Source: a virus. Taken from it: a stretch of DNA of 57,826 nucleotides. The translations under genes and the position numbers were made by a program. Shown here in pieces: positions 14,931-24,031 of the stretch. Each line of letters starts with the position of its first letter. The stretch's first letter is position 1. The notes beneath the pieces were generated by a model that worked only from the letters and a program-made list of their open reading frames with translations, searched no databases and had not been told where the DNA came from. The stretch lies in the IMG/VR virus record IMGVR_UViG_3300006104_000001, positions 1 to 57,826 of that record, one strand, 5' to 3'.

Positions 14931-15320
14931 TCAGAAAGTTATCTCTGCCTCAGAGGGCTGTTCTTTTTTGGGACGACCGGCTTTCTTGGGAGGATTGGCG
15001 TTGTCGTGTACGATTTCCGGATTTTGATCGACAAGTTCCTTTGTCGTGTCGATGTGATCGACAAGAGGTGTTTCCTCGTCACGGCCATACGGATCGACAT
15101 AGATCTCAGGAACAACATGAAGGCGAGGCTTGGGAGCCGTGAAAATGTCGCGTGCTACCTTGTTGAACTCCTTTGGTGTCAGTTCACGGCCAAGGTAGAT
15201 GTGTTTTGCGTATTTCTGATTCCAGACAAACGGATAGGACACGCCACTGCGTCCGGTGTGGTTCACAGTGAGTCCACCGGATCGGTTGGCATCGGGAATT
15301 GTCATTAGGAATTTAGGCAT
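14931..15320 (-). CDS. Hypothetical head protein (129 aa)
   Basis: A 129-residue protein with a beta-like first half (FLMTIPDANRSGGLTVNHTG, GVSYPFVWN) and a charged, Lys/Pro-rich second half ending KKAGRPKKEQPSEAEITF. Lying just after the major capsid gene and its hairpins, it may be a head decoration or completion protein. No family recognised. Confidence 0.6.
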   Translation of the reverse strand: MPKFLMTIPDANRSGGLTVNHTGRSGVSYPFVWNQKYAKHIYLGRELTPKEFNKVARDIFTAPKPRLHVVPEIYVDPYGRDEETPLVDHIDTTKELVDQNPEIVHDNANPPKKAGRPKKEQPSEAEITF

Positions 15321-15357
15321 TGGGAAAATGGGTGGTGGAGGTTCCTATCCAAGGAAA

Positions 15358-15407
15358 GGAGGGGGGATTTCTCCCCCCTCCCCGGACTGCGGGATAGGGC
15401 GCAGTCC
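15358..15407. terminator. Double hairpin downstream of the capsid gene
   Basis: Two perfect GC-rich stems lie in the 100-bp gap after the capsid stop: GGAGGGGGGA/TCCCCCCTCC with a TTTC loop (15358-15381) and GGACTGCG/CGCAGTCC with an 8-base loop (15384-15407). On the minus strand the first stem met is the 8-bp one, then the 10-bp one followed by TTTCC. Hairpins here commonly raise capsid mRNA over downstream genes by partial termination or 3' protection. Confidence 0.75.
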
Positions 15408-15420
15408 TTGGGAGTCGTTT

Positions 15421-16938
15421 TTAGCTGACGACAGGCAGGCTGATTCCGGCGTATGGGATGGCGTGCTCCATGACCAAGAAATTGGGCATGATGCCATCGA
15501 CACGCTGGTAAGGGCTTTGCCCGAAGACGCTGGTGATGTAGGTCGTCTTCACGAACTCACCATCAAACATCTGCTCGGTGCGCTCGTTCCGGAAGCGGCC
15601 ATAACCACGGACTGCGGCATTGGCACCCAGAATGAGTGTGCGACCAAACGGAACACCCTTGGCGTTGGTCTCAAGGATCAACGAACCGACTGGGTGTGTG
15701 TTGGTGATGTTGGCGTCAGACCAAGGACCTGCGGCGGTTCCAGAACCGACTACCTGACCTACAGTGTGCAGGGCAAAGGAAGTTGCGGTGGTCGTGGAAG
15801 GCACGAGAGCCTGGTTGACAGTGAGGGCGTTCAGGCCACTTCCATCCAGCCCATTGGCATTGTAGCCATAGAAGCCGTACTTGCCCTGATTGGAACCAGT
15901 GAGGTTCACGATCAGGATGTAGCGCTGGGTCGTCGTTGCCGCGAGGCTATCGGTGTAGGTGAAGCGATAGGCGTAGTTCGAGAAGAACTCGAAATAACGA
16001 GCCTTGATCGCCGCCGCCGCCACGGATCCACCTCCGTAGATGTTGAACGATGCCGTGGGATTGTTGATGGCATTGCCAAGGAGGGCCTTGGGGTTCATCG
16101 CACTTCCGATTGCACCATAACCATCGTGATCGAGCGGGTTAAACTCGCGGATCACATGACCGTTCACATCGACATAGCCGCCGGTGAAGATCGGGTTCTC
16201 ATCACCACGGACGCCTGCATAACGCAGAGCCTCCAAGTAATCAGAGCTATTCTTCAGGGGCACGAGGGCTTCACCGAGTCCAACCGTCACGAAACGATTG
16301 ATCTGGTTCTTGCCTACCTTGGAGACCAGAGCAGGGCGTGCTCCGAGGGTCTTGAGGCGCTGACCTGCACTGATGATGCTGTCCATGCTGATGGTGTCAG
16401 CACTGGTCAGGGAATCGCGGGAAGAAACCTGATTTGCATAAATCGTGTTCATTGCGTTGCCCTTGTTGATGAACATCATCTGAAGGCGCTCGGTCTTCTT
16501 GCGACCAAGCCACTTGCCAAGCTGTTCGGGAACACCGGCCTTCAACTCCGCGAGGAGTGCAGTCTGGTCTTCCGTACGCAGGTTGAGTGCGGTGGCGTGA
16601 CGGAGGTAATCCACCTGAAGGGTGTAATTACCTACGCGGAACTCTTCCGCGTTGTCTCCGATGATCTCGTCGCCCTGGACACCATCACCATAGAGACCGG
16701 ACATCGTGCGGAACACGATTGACTGTCCAGCGCCTTTAGCGAGGTCGGTGACGGATTGGATGGGGGCTTCGGGGCCGGAACCCTCGAACTCACGGAAGTA
16801 ATCTTCCATCTGCTCGGAGAGATCGACACCCTTTTTCCAGAGCTTCGGCAAGAACTGCGAAGCCTGTGAGGCTAGATCGACGGCCAAGTTAGCATTGGCT
16901 GGGATATAGTAGGTATCTGCTGAATTATAAGTAGGCAT
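15421..16938 (-). CDS. Major capsid protein, N4-gp56/DUF4043-like
   Basis: A 505-residue capsid subunit. Recognisable parts are the early segment LPKLWKKGVDLSEQMEDYF, the strand SIVFRTMSGLYGDGVQGDEI, the loop EEFRVGNYTLQVDYLRHA and the helix around KWLGRKKTERLQMMF. This order is that of the N4-gp56 family capsids. A clear Shine-Dalgarno (AGGAAAA) lies 8 bp before the ATG, within a short palindrome TTCCTA-TC-TAGGAA (16948-16961). The scaffold-like gene is upstream and a double hairpin follows, both normal for capsid genes. Confidence 0.88.
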   Translation of the reverse strand: MPTYNSADTYYIPANANLAVDLASQASQFLPKLWKKGVDLSEQMEDYFREFEGSGPEAPIQSVTDLAKGAGQSIVFRTMSGLYGDGVQGDEIIGDNAEEFRVGNYTLQVDYLRHATALNLRTEDQTALLAELKAGVPEQLGKWLGRKKTERLQMMFINKGNAMNTIYANQVSSRDSLTSADTISMDSIISAGQRLKTLGARPALVSKVGKNQINRFVTVGLGEALVPLKNSSDYLEALRYAGVRGDENPIFTGGYVDVNGHVIREFNPLDHDGYGAIGSAMNPKALLGNAINNPTASFNIYGGGSVAAAAIKARYFEFFSNYAYRFTYTDSLAATTTQRYILIVNLTGSNQGKYGFYGYNANGLDGSGLNALTVNQALVPSTTTATSFALHTVGQVVGSGTAAGPWSDANITNTHPVGSLILETNAKGVPFGRTLILGANAAVRGYGRFRNERTEQMFDGEFVKTTYITSVFGQSPYQRVDGIMPNFLVMEHAIPYAGISLPVVS

Positions 16939-17015
16939 GATAAGGTTTTCCTATCTAGGAAGCACCGACTACCTGACCCTTATTCAGATCCGGCACACGC
17001 CGGCAGAGTGGGCTG

Positions 17016-18128
17016 TTACCTACCCAACTTCGATGCGATGGCGATCAGATCGTCCATCGATTCGGCCTTGGATAAGAGGTCGTCGAAACTTCCATTGACG
17101 ACTGCTTGGCTAGGCCTGCTGGTGCGGGCGTTTGCCGGGGCAATCGGTGGGGTTGTAGGACGTCCGTTAGCCGGAGCGGCGGGAGTACGAGCCGAAGTGG
17201 TTGCCTTGGGTGAAGAAGTCTTCTGCCTTGGATCGCGTGGTGGGATTCCGAGTTCGTTTGCCGCCATCTGAGCCACCTTGAGGGGCTTATCGGCGCTGTA
17301 ATAGAGGGGGTTTTCGGAATCTTTAAGCCGAGCATCGATCTCGATCATCTTCTGGACAAGGGGGCTTTCGGCCTTTGTCACATCGGGATAGAGTTCGACC
17401 GCTCGGGTCTTACTGGTGGCAACAGTGGTCTCGAAGCGAGCGGCCTCCTGTGCCTGTTGCTGTGCTTTTTGAACACGGATATTGCCGATCTGATCCTTCG
17501 CGGCCTCGATTTGTTCATCGAGTTCCGGGATCTTATCAAGCTCCACGTTTTTGAAAGCATCGGCGCGGGCGGCTTTAAGTTCTGCAAGCCTAGAAGTAAT
17601 TTCCTGTTCTGAAGGAAGAACTGGCTCCGGAGTTGCTTCAGTGGTTGGATCCTGTTGTGACTGGGGGCTGACGCGGGCAAGAGCCTCGGCCAGAGTCATG
17701 TCGGGATTCCGCTGACGAAGGAGAACTGCTTTACGCTCGATCTCGTTCCAGTTTCCGATCCTGATCCTTTCTGGAAGGCGTGCGTCTTCTAGGGGGATGT
17801 CAGGATTGACCTCTGTTTCGGGATCAACCGCCGCCTCTTCAGGAACTTCCTCTTGAGAATGTTCTTCTGTCTGTGCTTGCGTTGCGTCTGCCTGTTTGGG
17901 GGCATTAGCAAGCGCCGCTTCGATATTTGCGATCTGCTGGTAGTAGCCTGCTTCATCCAAAGCCTCCACATCTAGATCGGGCTGGATCGCCGCTTCCGTC
18001 GTGGGAGTGTCCTGGGTTGAAGTTGCTGGAACCGAAGCAGGAGCCTCCCCTGTAGGCAATGCCGCCAGGGAATAGGTTTCTTCGGACGTCTGGGTTAGAG
18101 GATCGGCTTCCGCCAGATTGTTACTCAT
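17016..18128 (-). CDS. Scaffold-like capsid assembly protein (370 aa)
   Basis: The protein is acidic, rich in Ala, Pro, Gln and Glu, and largely predicted coiled coil between about 170 and 240 (LAELKAARADAFKNVELDK and on). The C-terminus is basic with a helix (SFDDLLSKAESMDDLIAIASKLG). These traits and the place directly upstream of the capsid gene fit an internal scaffold. There is no fused protease. The assignment is by character and position, not by motif. Confidence 0.7.
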   Translation of the reverse strand: MSNNLAEADPLTQTSEETYSLAALPTGEAPASVPATSTQDTPTTEAAIQPDLDVEALDEAGYYQQIANIEAALANAPKQADATQAQTEEHSQEEVPEEAAVDPETEVNPDIPLEDARLPERIRIGNWNEIERKAVLLRQRNPDMTLAEALARVSPQSQQDPTTEATPEPVLPSEQEITSRLAELKAARADAFKNVELDKIPELDEQIEAAKDQIGNIRVQKAQQQAQEAARFETTVATSKTRAVELYPDVTKAESPLVQKMIEIDARLKDSENPLYYSADKPLKVAQMAANELGIPPRDPRQKTSSPKATTSARTPAAPANGRPTTPPIAPANARTSRPSQAVVNGSFDDLLSKAESMDDLIAIASKLGR

Positions 18129-18198
18129 AGGCCCTTACATAGCCTGAATGTTTTTTATACGTCTATGTTATTCTCTTGTCTGTTGCCTTAAATTGTTA

Positions 18199-18212
18199 TT
18201 TTATCTTTTTTC
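18199..18212 (-). promoter_or_regulatory. GAAAAAAGATAAAA element before the scaffold gene
   Basis: GAAAAAAGATAAAA reads on the minus strand about 84 bp ahead of the scaffold start at 18128, within the AT-rich gap shared with the plus-strand gene at 18215. It is one of four such elements placed 60-90 bp before gene starts in the direction of transcription. Confidence 0.45.
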
Positions 18213-18214
18213 AC

Positions 18215-18481
18215 ATGAATGCGATTTATCCAGAAAATATCAGGGCAAAAGCCGAGCAACACTTACTTGCGCTTAATGCACTCAAGGGGCAACCGGCTTG
18301 GAAGCACTATCTTCTTCCAAGGTTAGCGGAACATGAGGAGAGTGCATTACAGGCAATGCTTGAAGACGACATCGATGCCAATGAAAGGGAGATTCGGCAT
18401 CGGATCTGGCGTGCAATTCAATCAATGGCTAAATTTCCAGAAACGGACGAGCGATCCGCTAGATCAATCGTCAATTCTTAA
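18215..18481 (+). CDS. Small plus-strand protein inside the late unit (88 aa)
   Basis: This gene runs against all its neighbours. The ATG at 18215 is preferred over an upstream in-frame start, because the protein from there is coherent: AEQHLLALNALKGQPAWKHY, then LLPRLAEHEESALQAML and a charged helix. The pattern recalls small phage proteins found near portal genes, of unknown role. It meets the glycosyltransferase gene end to end with a 4-bp overlap. Its own promoter would have to lie in the AT-rich 86 bp before it. Confidence 0.65.
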   Translation: MNAIYPENIRAKAEQHLLALNALKGQPAWKHYLLPRLAEHEESALQAMLEDDIDANEREIRHRIWRAIQSMAKFPETDERSARSIVNS

Positions 18482-19500
18482 ACAGGAACAAAGGGTTGTT
18501 CCTTCTGCCGGAGGTGTCCATAGGTTTGTTCGTTAAGATCATGCCACGCTACATGATGAACAATCTCTGTTTTGCCATCACGCTCACGGCGCTTGATATG
18601 GTCGCATACAACATGAGGGACACAGGCAATTCGTAACCCTGCTGGCTTCCACCTCCTGTAGCAAAGGTGCAAATCTTGAGTTCCATGTCCGGAATAAGAT
18701 GAGAAATCCGCAAGTGCCAAAGCGTGCTTGCTCATGAGAGTGCACCCCAATCCGCACCAGTCCGATGGGACAATCGCACCGAGGCCGATGGCCGGATATG
18801 CGAAGTCCAGCCAACCACGCTTTCTCCATCCATGTTTGGCCGTGATTTCCCAGATATTTCCGTCAGGGGGTGATTTTTTCACCCATTCACGAAGTCTTGC
18901 CATTCTTTTCATTTCCCTCTCTGCGGATTTTTTATCATTTACTGACTTCAATCGTTGTTCCGATTTTTCGAGCAACAGGGAAAGCCTTGGTTTTAGTTTA
19001 CGCTCATGAGGCTTAAAATCTTCGTAAATATGTTCATTGTGGCTTCCATGCCCTCCTAAAAAAAGACCATTGGGGTAAGTTCCAGCGGCGACCTGATAGT
19101 AGGGATTACCGACAGCATCCGGCATGGAGAGTGTCCACTCAAGAACTCGAAGTGCATTTGCCGGCGGTATGGTGTCACTTTCCACCGACCAACAGATATC
19201 GCTCTTAATGCGTCTTGCAAAAGCAAAAGCCGCACCCTGAAGTTGTGCAATACGAATTTGAGCCTCTTGCTTGTAATTTTTAACATCCTCTTCGATGGGC
19301 AATCTAATGACACTGATTTTCCAGTTTTCGGGAAGCGTGCTTTTTGCGAACTCCTCGGCTTTTTTACTTTCTTCACTAAGATCAGTTGCAAAAATAAAAT
19401 GCCCCTCGTCATGATGAGATGCGGCAACTGCTATTGCCCTGATGAGAACCCCCCATGCATGGAGATACGATTTCGTGGCGGCGGTACAGATAGTGATCAT
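18478..19500 (-). CDS. GT-A-type glycosyltransferase-like protein (340 aa)
   Basis: The start (MITICTAATKSYLHAWGVLIR) looks like a nucleotide-sugar-binding fold. ICWSVESDTIPP near residue 100 resembles the metal-binding DxD-type motif of GT-A enzymes, and GLFLGGHGSHNEH and GLGCTLMSKHAL are typical acceptor-side segments. The product would transfer a sugar from a nucleotide donor, but its acceptor is unknown. It lies in the late virion operon next to tail genes, so a virion protein is a more natural target than phage DNA. Confidence 0.65.
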   Translation of the reverse strand: MITICTAATKSYLHAWGVLIRAIAVAASHHDEGHFIFATDLSEESKKAEEFAKSTLPENWKISVIRLPIEEDVKNYKQEAQIRIAQLQGAAFAFARRIKSDICWSVESDTIPPANALRVLEWTLSMPDAVGNPYYQVAAGTYPNGLFLGGHGSHNEHIYEDFKPHERKLKPRLSLLLEKSEQRLKSVNDKKSAEREMKRMARLREWVKKSPPDGNIWEITAKHGWRKRGWLDFAYPAIGLGAIVPSDWCGLGCTLMSKHALALADFSSYSGHGTQDLHLCYRRWKPAGLRIACVPHVVCDHIKRRERDGKTEIVHHVAWHDLNEQTYGHLRQKEQPFVPV

Positions 19501-21212
19501 AGAATCCCGGAAAAACCACTTCTGTAATCTGTAAATGTGGGCATACTCCAGAATCCCTTCGGTGATATTGAAATTGTCTCACTGGGCATCAAAGTGAAGG
19601 TTGTGGATGCAGTAGTCTGTGTTCCCCATGGGGGATCATATGGATAATCGGCTACAAGCAATGAACTTTGTGAGTTAGAAGAATCAGAAAATGTAGTGAT
19701 TCCGGCCAACCCCTGCCAACTCATGCATATCTCAAGACTTCCAGTGAACCATTCTGGCATAGAAAAAACATACTCATTGTTTCCCTGATTATAAGTGGAT
19801 TGAAAATAAGATCGTGAAATCTGATTGCTTGTCTTAAATGCAGATGAATTTGTTGTCTGAGAAGATCCCGATAACGAAGTCCAAGAAAAATTGGTTCCTT
19901 CAATGGAAACACCCAATGCATCTTTGATAAGACCATATCCAGGCAAGAAAGGATCAGTTATTATGCCAAACTCATCTCCATATATCTCTGCCTTTCCAGG
20001 AAGAAAGGCCCAACCATTATCATTTCCATATTTGGCTATTCCCAAAACCGTAGGATTTCTAGTCGAATTTACAGGAAGTGGAAATTCATAATCTAGAACA
20101 GAAGTGGTTCCTGATTTATCAAAGAATACCCAGTAACTTTGTTCGGTGTAGGTTGGGTATTCATAGGTAACTGTCGCTATAAGATAGTTATTGTAAGGTG
20201 TAACAAATGGTAAAAAGTATGTTAGTGCGGAGTAATAAAGATTTCCATCGCTATCGCCATAAAGGGGATTTCCTGCAAGTTGACCATAGGGTGTTACAAA
20301 TGTTGATGATGTCTGACCGGGACTTATTGAATCAAGGGCAGTTGCATACACTGCGTAATATTCAAGTCCCCCTGTATATGTCAGGACTCCACCATCAAAT
20401 CCATCATAGGTAACTTCTGTTGTGGTTGTTGAGTCAACCTCGATGGTATAAGATGTGGAAGTTGTTGGTTCTAATGATTCACCTTTATAAAAGCCATATT
20501 GATTTCTCCACATCCTATCATTATTCCATGAAGTCAGTGCATCTACTTGATTATATGGAAAACCATCTAGCCAAGAAGTAATAGAAGAGACTGAAGAACT
20601 CGAAGATGTTGTGGTGTTTTCTGAAGTTGGATAATTGATAGTGAAAGTCGCCGTAAATCCTCCGAATTGTGCCGTTTGATCTGAATCGGTAGTTGGGTTT
20701 ATTGGACCTCCAACATGATTTTCTCCAACTCCATATATGGTGTGTTGTTGTCCATCTACTTGAAGTTGTTGGTATGTTGATACGTTTGAAAGATACCCTG
20801 ACATACCTGGCGAAAATGTTTGAAAATAACTTGTGCAGGTGATGTTCCAGGCAGATGGAATGTCAGTTGGCAACTGCCCATAGTTGGGATTTGTTACTGA
20901 AACAAATGAATAAACAGAAGAAAATGATGTAATTGTAACCGTTGTGATTTCAGCACTTTCTGGATACCAGACAGTTGTAGTTCCGATTAATCCATCGGAA
21001 CCTCCATTTGAATCAAAATAAACCCAACCAACTGCCGTATCGTAAGAATACGAACTATATGTTGACTCCGTAGTTGTTAGTGGAGTTAAAAATCTGTACC
21101 TATCTCCCGCTTCTCCAACACTGAAAGAAGATGAAGTCGTCGTATTAACATACAACGTATAAGTAGATGTTGTTAAAACCTGAAAATTATCAAGAGCGGT
21201 ATAATTTGGCAT
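19497..21212 (-). CDS. Ser/Thr/Tyr-rich tail protein (571 aa)
   Basis: The start at 21212 is chosen because it comes 4 bp after the stop of the previous gene; the longer frame would overlap that gene by 74 bp. The protein is beta-rich with very high Ser, Thr and Tyr content (STYTLYVNTTTSSSFSVG) and contains repeated YxxxTS-type strands. The C-terminus looks like a small sandwich (WFTGSLEICMSWQG). No enzyme motif is seen. It is probably a tail fibre or spike. Base composition is more AT-rich than the portal gene. Confidence 0.65.
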   Translation of the reverse strand: MPNYTALDNFQVLTTSTYTLYVNTTTSSSFSVGEAGDRYRFLTPLTTTESTYSSYSYDTAVGWVYFDSNGGSDGLIGTTTVWYPESAEITTVTITSFSSVYSFVSVTNPNYGQLPTDIPSAWNITCTSYFQTFSPGMSGYLSNVSTYQQLQVDGQQHTIYGVGENHVGGPINPTTDSDQTAQFGGFTATFTINYPTSENTTTSSSSSVSSITSWLDGFPYNQVDALTSWNNDRMWRNQYGFYKGESLEPTTSTSYTIEVDSTTTTEVTYDGFDGGVLTYTGGLEYYAVYATALDSISPGQTSSTFVTPYGQLAGNPLYGDSDGNLYYSALTYFLPFVTPYNNYLIATVTYEYPTYTEQSYWVFFDKSGTTSVLDYEFPLPVNSTRNPTVLGIAKYGNDNGWAFLPGKAEIYGDEFGIITDPFLPGYGLIKDALGVSIEGTNFSWTSLSGSSQTTNSSAFKTSNQISRSYFQSTYNQGNNEYVFSMPEWFTGSLEICMSWQGLAGITTFSDSSNSQSSLLVADYPYDPPWGTQTTASTTFTLMPSETISISPKGFWSMPTFTDYRSGFSGIL

Positions 21213-21216
21213 AATA

Positions 21217-21816
21217 TTACCATGTCCAGTAATACCAACTGGTAGAGGATCCTGTTGAATCAGTAGTTGAAAAGGCAACTGTGGATACAAGGCTTATCCA
21301 ATTTGCAGATATAAAATTGAATGTTTTATTGTTTTTATGAGCATACATTCCAATGGGTATATTTAATAAATTTGGAGGGGAGTTTTGTGAAATTGTTTGG
21401 GGAATAGGCAATGTCCCTCCACTATTCAGAACCACGGAATTGACCGATCCATCTTGTATCGTACACGTTGCCCATACATACAGATCGCTGTCTGAAACAC
21501 TTGGGTTAAATGTTAAAATGTTTGAAGGTAAAAATCCTGCGACAATACCAGGGGTAATCGTCATCTGGCCCCCTTCAACAATGGGTTGAAAGGGAATGCC
21601 TGTCGTTTGATCTAATTGCAGTGCCTTTGTAAGAATATCGCGGGAACCTGGTATGGAAACCCTGACTAAAGGAAAGTGTTTATCTACCTGTTGCGCTTGC
21701 TGATGAACAACATTTGAAATCTGATCCATTCCTGCGGCTTTATTAAAAGCCATAAATGGGTCATAGTTCCCCCTATTGGACTCGGCAGATTGATTGAATG
21801 CCTCAAAAGGATCCAT
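21217..21816 (-). CDS. Tail-associated protein (199 aa)
   Basis: The N-terminus carries two similar units (DPFEAFNQSAES and DPFMAFNKAAGM), a motif also seen in phage internal or peptidase-linked proteins. It is followed by a helical stretch (QISNVVHQQAQQV) and a beta-rich domain (ITPGIVAGFLPSNILTFNPS) ending in a Thr/Ser/Trp tail. It lies between portal and fibre genes. I take the beta part as a tail component and the DPF units as a possible anchoring peptide. Confidence 0.6.
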   Translation of the reverse strand: MDPFEAFNQSAESNRGNYDPFMAFNKAAGMDQISNVVHQQAQQVDKHFPLVRVSIPGSRDILTKALQLDQTTGIPFQPIVEGGQMTITPGIVAGFLPSNILTFNPSVSDSDLYVWATCTIQDGSVNSVVLNSGGTLPIPQTISQNSPPNLLNIPIGMYAHKNNKTFNFISANWISLVSTVAFSTTDSTGSSTSWYYWTW

Positions 21817-21823
21817 AATCGGA

Positions 21824-24010
21824 TTACCTTACCGGCATGATTTGTCCGGGGTCGTTGATAGGAATGTTTGCGGCTGGCTCTTGGCTCTTGTCAGTATCCT
21901 GATCAACAGGAGTTCCATCTGGATTCATCTGCGGTGGTTGTGGTGCAACTGGGGTAATGATCTGCTCGGCCTGCTCGATCTGAAGGGCCTTTAGTGCCTG
22001 AACATAGAGCAATTTTGCCTTTTCCTGCACGTTTGGTTGAAGCTGATAGAATTGGTTGAGAAGATTTGCCGCCTGAACACTACTTTCTAGCATTTGTTCG
22101 CTCTTGGATCTGGTAAGAAGCAACTCCACATCAATGTCTAGGTTACGAACCTGATCCGGGGTCAGGGAAAGAACTTCTTTGGCATCTCCATTTGTCACAG
22201 TGAATACCTCTTCGGCATCCATGTTCTGATAAATGATTTCTGCGGCTGTTCTAAGAACCTCCGTAAGACCTGGCTCCAATGCCTCTAAATAAAGGCTAAA
22301 CATCTCATTTCCTGATTTCTCGATATTCCTGACTCCGGTGGCGAGTTTTGCACTGGGAAGACCAGCGGCCTGACCATCCATCGCATTCACCACGCCGCTT
22401 TCCAACTGCATGAGTTGCATAAACGTCTCCATCATTTCAAAAAGATTGTTGCCCTTCACTTCAGGCAAAGTGACATAATCTAGGGCATCTTCCTTTTTGC
22501 TCCCAGGAAGGAGCGTATAGGTCATCCCGGTGTTGAGAACTAGATTAGGATCACGCTGTCCCTCAAGCGTTTTGCTTGGATTCCAGAATGTCGTCCTACC
22601 TGCGGCACTTTCTGCAAAATTGCGGCGATTGATACACAGATCAATGAATTGCTGGCTGAGTTCAAATACTTCCATCCCCCCTACCCCATGCCAACGGCCA
22701 TCGATGCCATTGATGCGGATCACTGTGAATGGACGTTTTCCGGATGGTGAGACATTTCCAAGGTAATCGTAAAAAATCGGGGACATCGTGCGCTTGTCGA
22801 TCACCAGCATGATTTCCTCCACAAGGCCGTCCCCATCTGCATCATAGGAAAGATAGCACTCGGCAATTTCGGAGGTGGGGTTTTCGGTACTATTGTCCGT
22901 TTGGAGTTCACCCCACTCGTATCGGGGTTGATTGCGTCCTGTTTTGGGCACGTTCCCATCACCGGACATATTTTTTAGAAGATCCATCATCTTCTGGGCA
23001 TTTCGTACATCCTCCTCCGTTGTCGGTGGATTCATGATGTCCCTGCGGCTATATTGGTCGATCAGGGACATGACAGGTAAATCGTAGAGATGGCAGATAA
23101 AGTCGGCGCTCTGAACATCCTCTGCTGTCAGTGGGCACAGAAAATCCTTGTAATAAACAACTCCGCAATCAGGCCCTCGATAAAGGCTGTTTTTCTTGGT
23201 GATCATTTTCGGAGCAAAGATCGGAATCTCCGGCATCGGGGTAATTTGATCGCGCTCAAGAACCATTCCACCAAAAGGTTGCCCTGTAGCTGGATTCATT
23301 CCCTGAACAAAAGAATCTTCCTCTGTAATTGGTAGTCCGTCAGTGCCAAGAATCTCGTTACCCTGCTCGTCAACTAGGACGTTTTGCATGGTTTTGTAGA
23401 TCATGTCTCGGTTCTTAAAGGTCGTTTTGACAACGGCCTCGCCACGGATAAAAGCGTACTCGATTGCTTTTATGAGTTGGTTTTTGACGTTTGTTTTATT
23501 TTCGATCTTCCACTGGGCGTGTTTTTCAATCGTCTCGGCAAGTTCGTCATCCTGTTGTGCCACCGGATACACTCCAAACCACGGATCAGTTCCAAAGAAA
23601 TACTCAACGGATCGAGCGATCATCTGGCGAACCATGCGTCGTGTGACAGGAAGCGTCAGATTACTTTCCTTAAAGATTCCACCTACTGCCCAGCGCCTCC
23701 ACTCGACCTTATTGTGATAGGTCATTTCGTAGTAATCACGCTTACCCATGAAAGTTCTTCCCCCAGTGGGCTTTTCGGGATCTTCACGCTCGAACCAGTT
23801 GTGCCAGAGAGTAATTGTCCTGCCCAACTCCACTTCAAGTTGTTCGATGCGGGTCGTGGCAAGTTCCATCAGCTTATCCTCGGTGGCACGATCAAGCCGC
23901 AGGGAACTAGGGAAAGGTACCCTGGGGGCATTCGGGTCTAATGCCGGTGATACGTCAGGGAGTTTCCTATTATCTAGGGCGTTTGTGGCTTGGTTGTCTG
24001 AAGAAATCAT
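21824..24010 (-). CDS. Portal protein, podovirus/N4-like
   Basis: A 728-residue portal. Evidence includes the clip and wing pattern: SNLTLPVTRRMVRQMIARSV near 118, EYAFIRGEAVVKTTFKNRD near 190, the Gly-rich loop HGVGGMEVFELSQQFIDL, NRRNFAESAAGRTTFWNP near 485, and a helical C-terminal barrel region (about 590-690). A dodecameric ring of this protein would be the DNA entry and packaging vertex. It lies upstream of the tail, scaffold and capsid genes in one transcription unit. Confidence 0.85.
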   Translation of the reverse strand: MISSDNQATNALDNRKLPDVSPALDPNAPRVPFPSSLRLDRATEDKLMELATTRIEQLEVELGRTITLWHNWFEREDPEKPTGGRTFMGKRDYYEMTYHNKVEWRRWAVGGIFKESNLTLPVTRRMVRQMIARSVEYFFGTDPWFGVYPVAQQDDELAETIEKHAQWKIENKTNVKNQLIKAIEYAFIRGEAVVKTTFKNRDMIYKTMQNVLVDEQGNEILGTDGLPITEEDSFVQGMNPATGQPFGGMVLERDQITPMPEIPIFAPKMITKKNSLYRGPDCGVVYYKDFLCPLTAEDVQSADFICHLYDLPVMSLIDQYSRRDIMNPPTTEEDVRNAQKMMDLLKNMSGDGNVPKTGRNQPRYEWGELQTDNSTENPTSEIAECYLSYDADGDGLVEEIMLVIDKRTMSPIFYDYLGNVSPSGKRPFTVIRINGIDGRWHGVGGMEVFELSQQFIDLCINRRNFAESAAGRTTFWNPSKTLEGQRDPNLVLNTGMTYTLLPGSKKEDALDYVTLPEVKGNNLFEMMETFMQLMQLESGVVNAMDGQAAGLPSAKLATGVRNIEKSGNEMFSLYLEALEPGLTEVLRTAAEIIYQNMDAEEVFTVTNGDAKEVLSLTPDQVRNLDIDVELLLTRSKSEQMLESSVQAANLLNQFYQLQPNVQEKAKLLYVQALKALQIEQAEQIITPVAPQPPQMNPDGTPVDQDTDKSQEPAANIPINDPGQIMPVR

Positions 24011-24031
24011 ATTTTCGTCTGTGATTGCGTT

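Noticed and set aside
15256-16722. A 488-residue plus-strand frame opposite the capsid gene
   Set aside because: It is the mirror of a well-supported capsid gene, with no Shine-Dalgarno and an unlikely composition. The open frame follows from codon bias.
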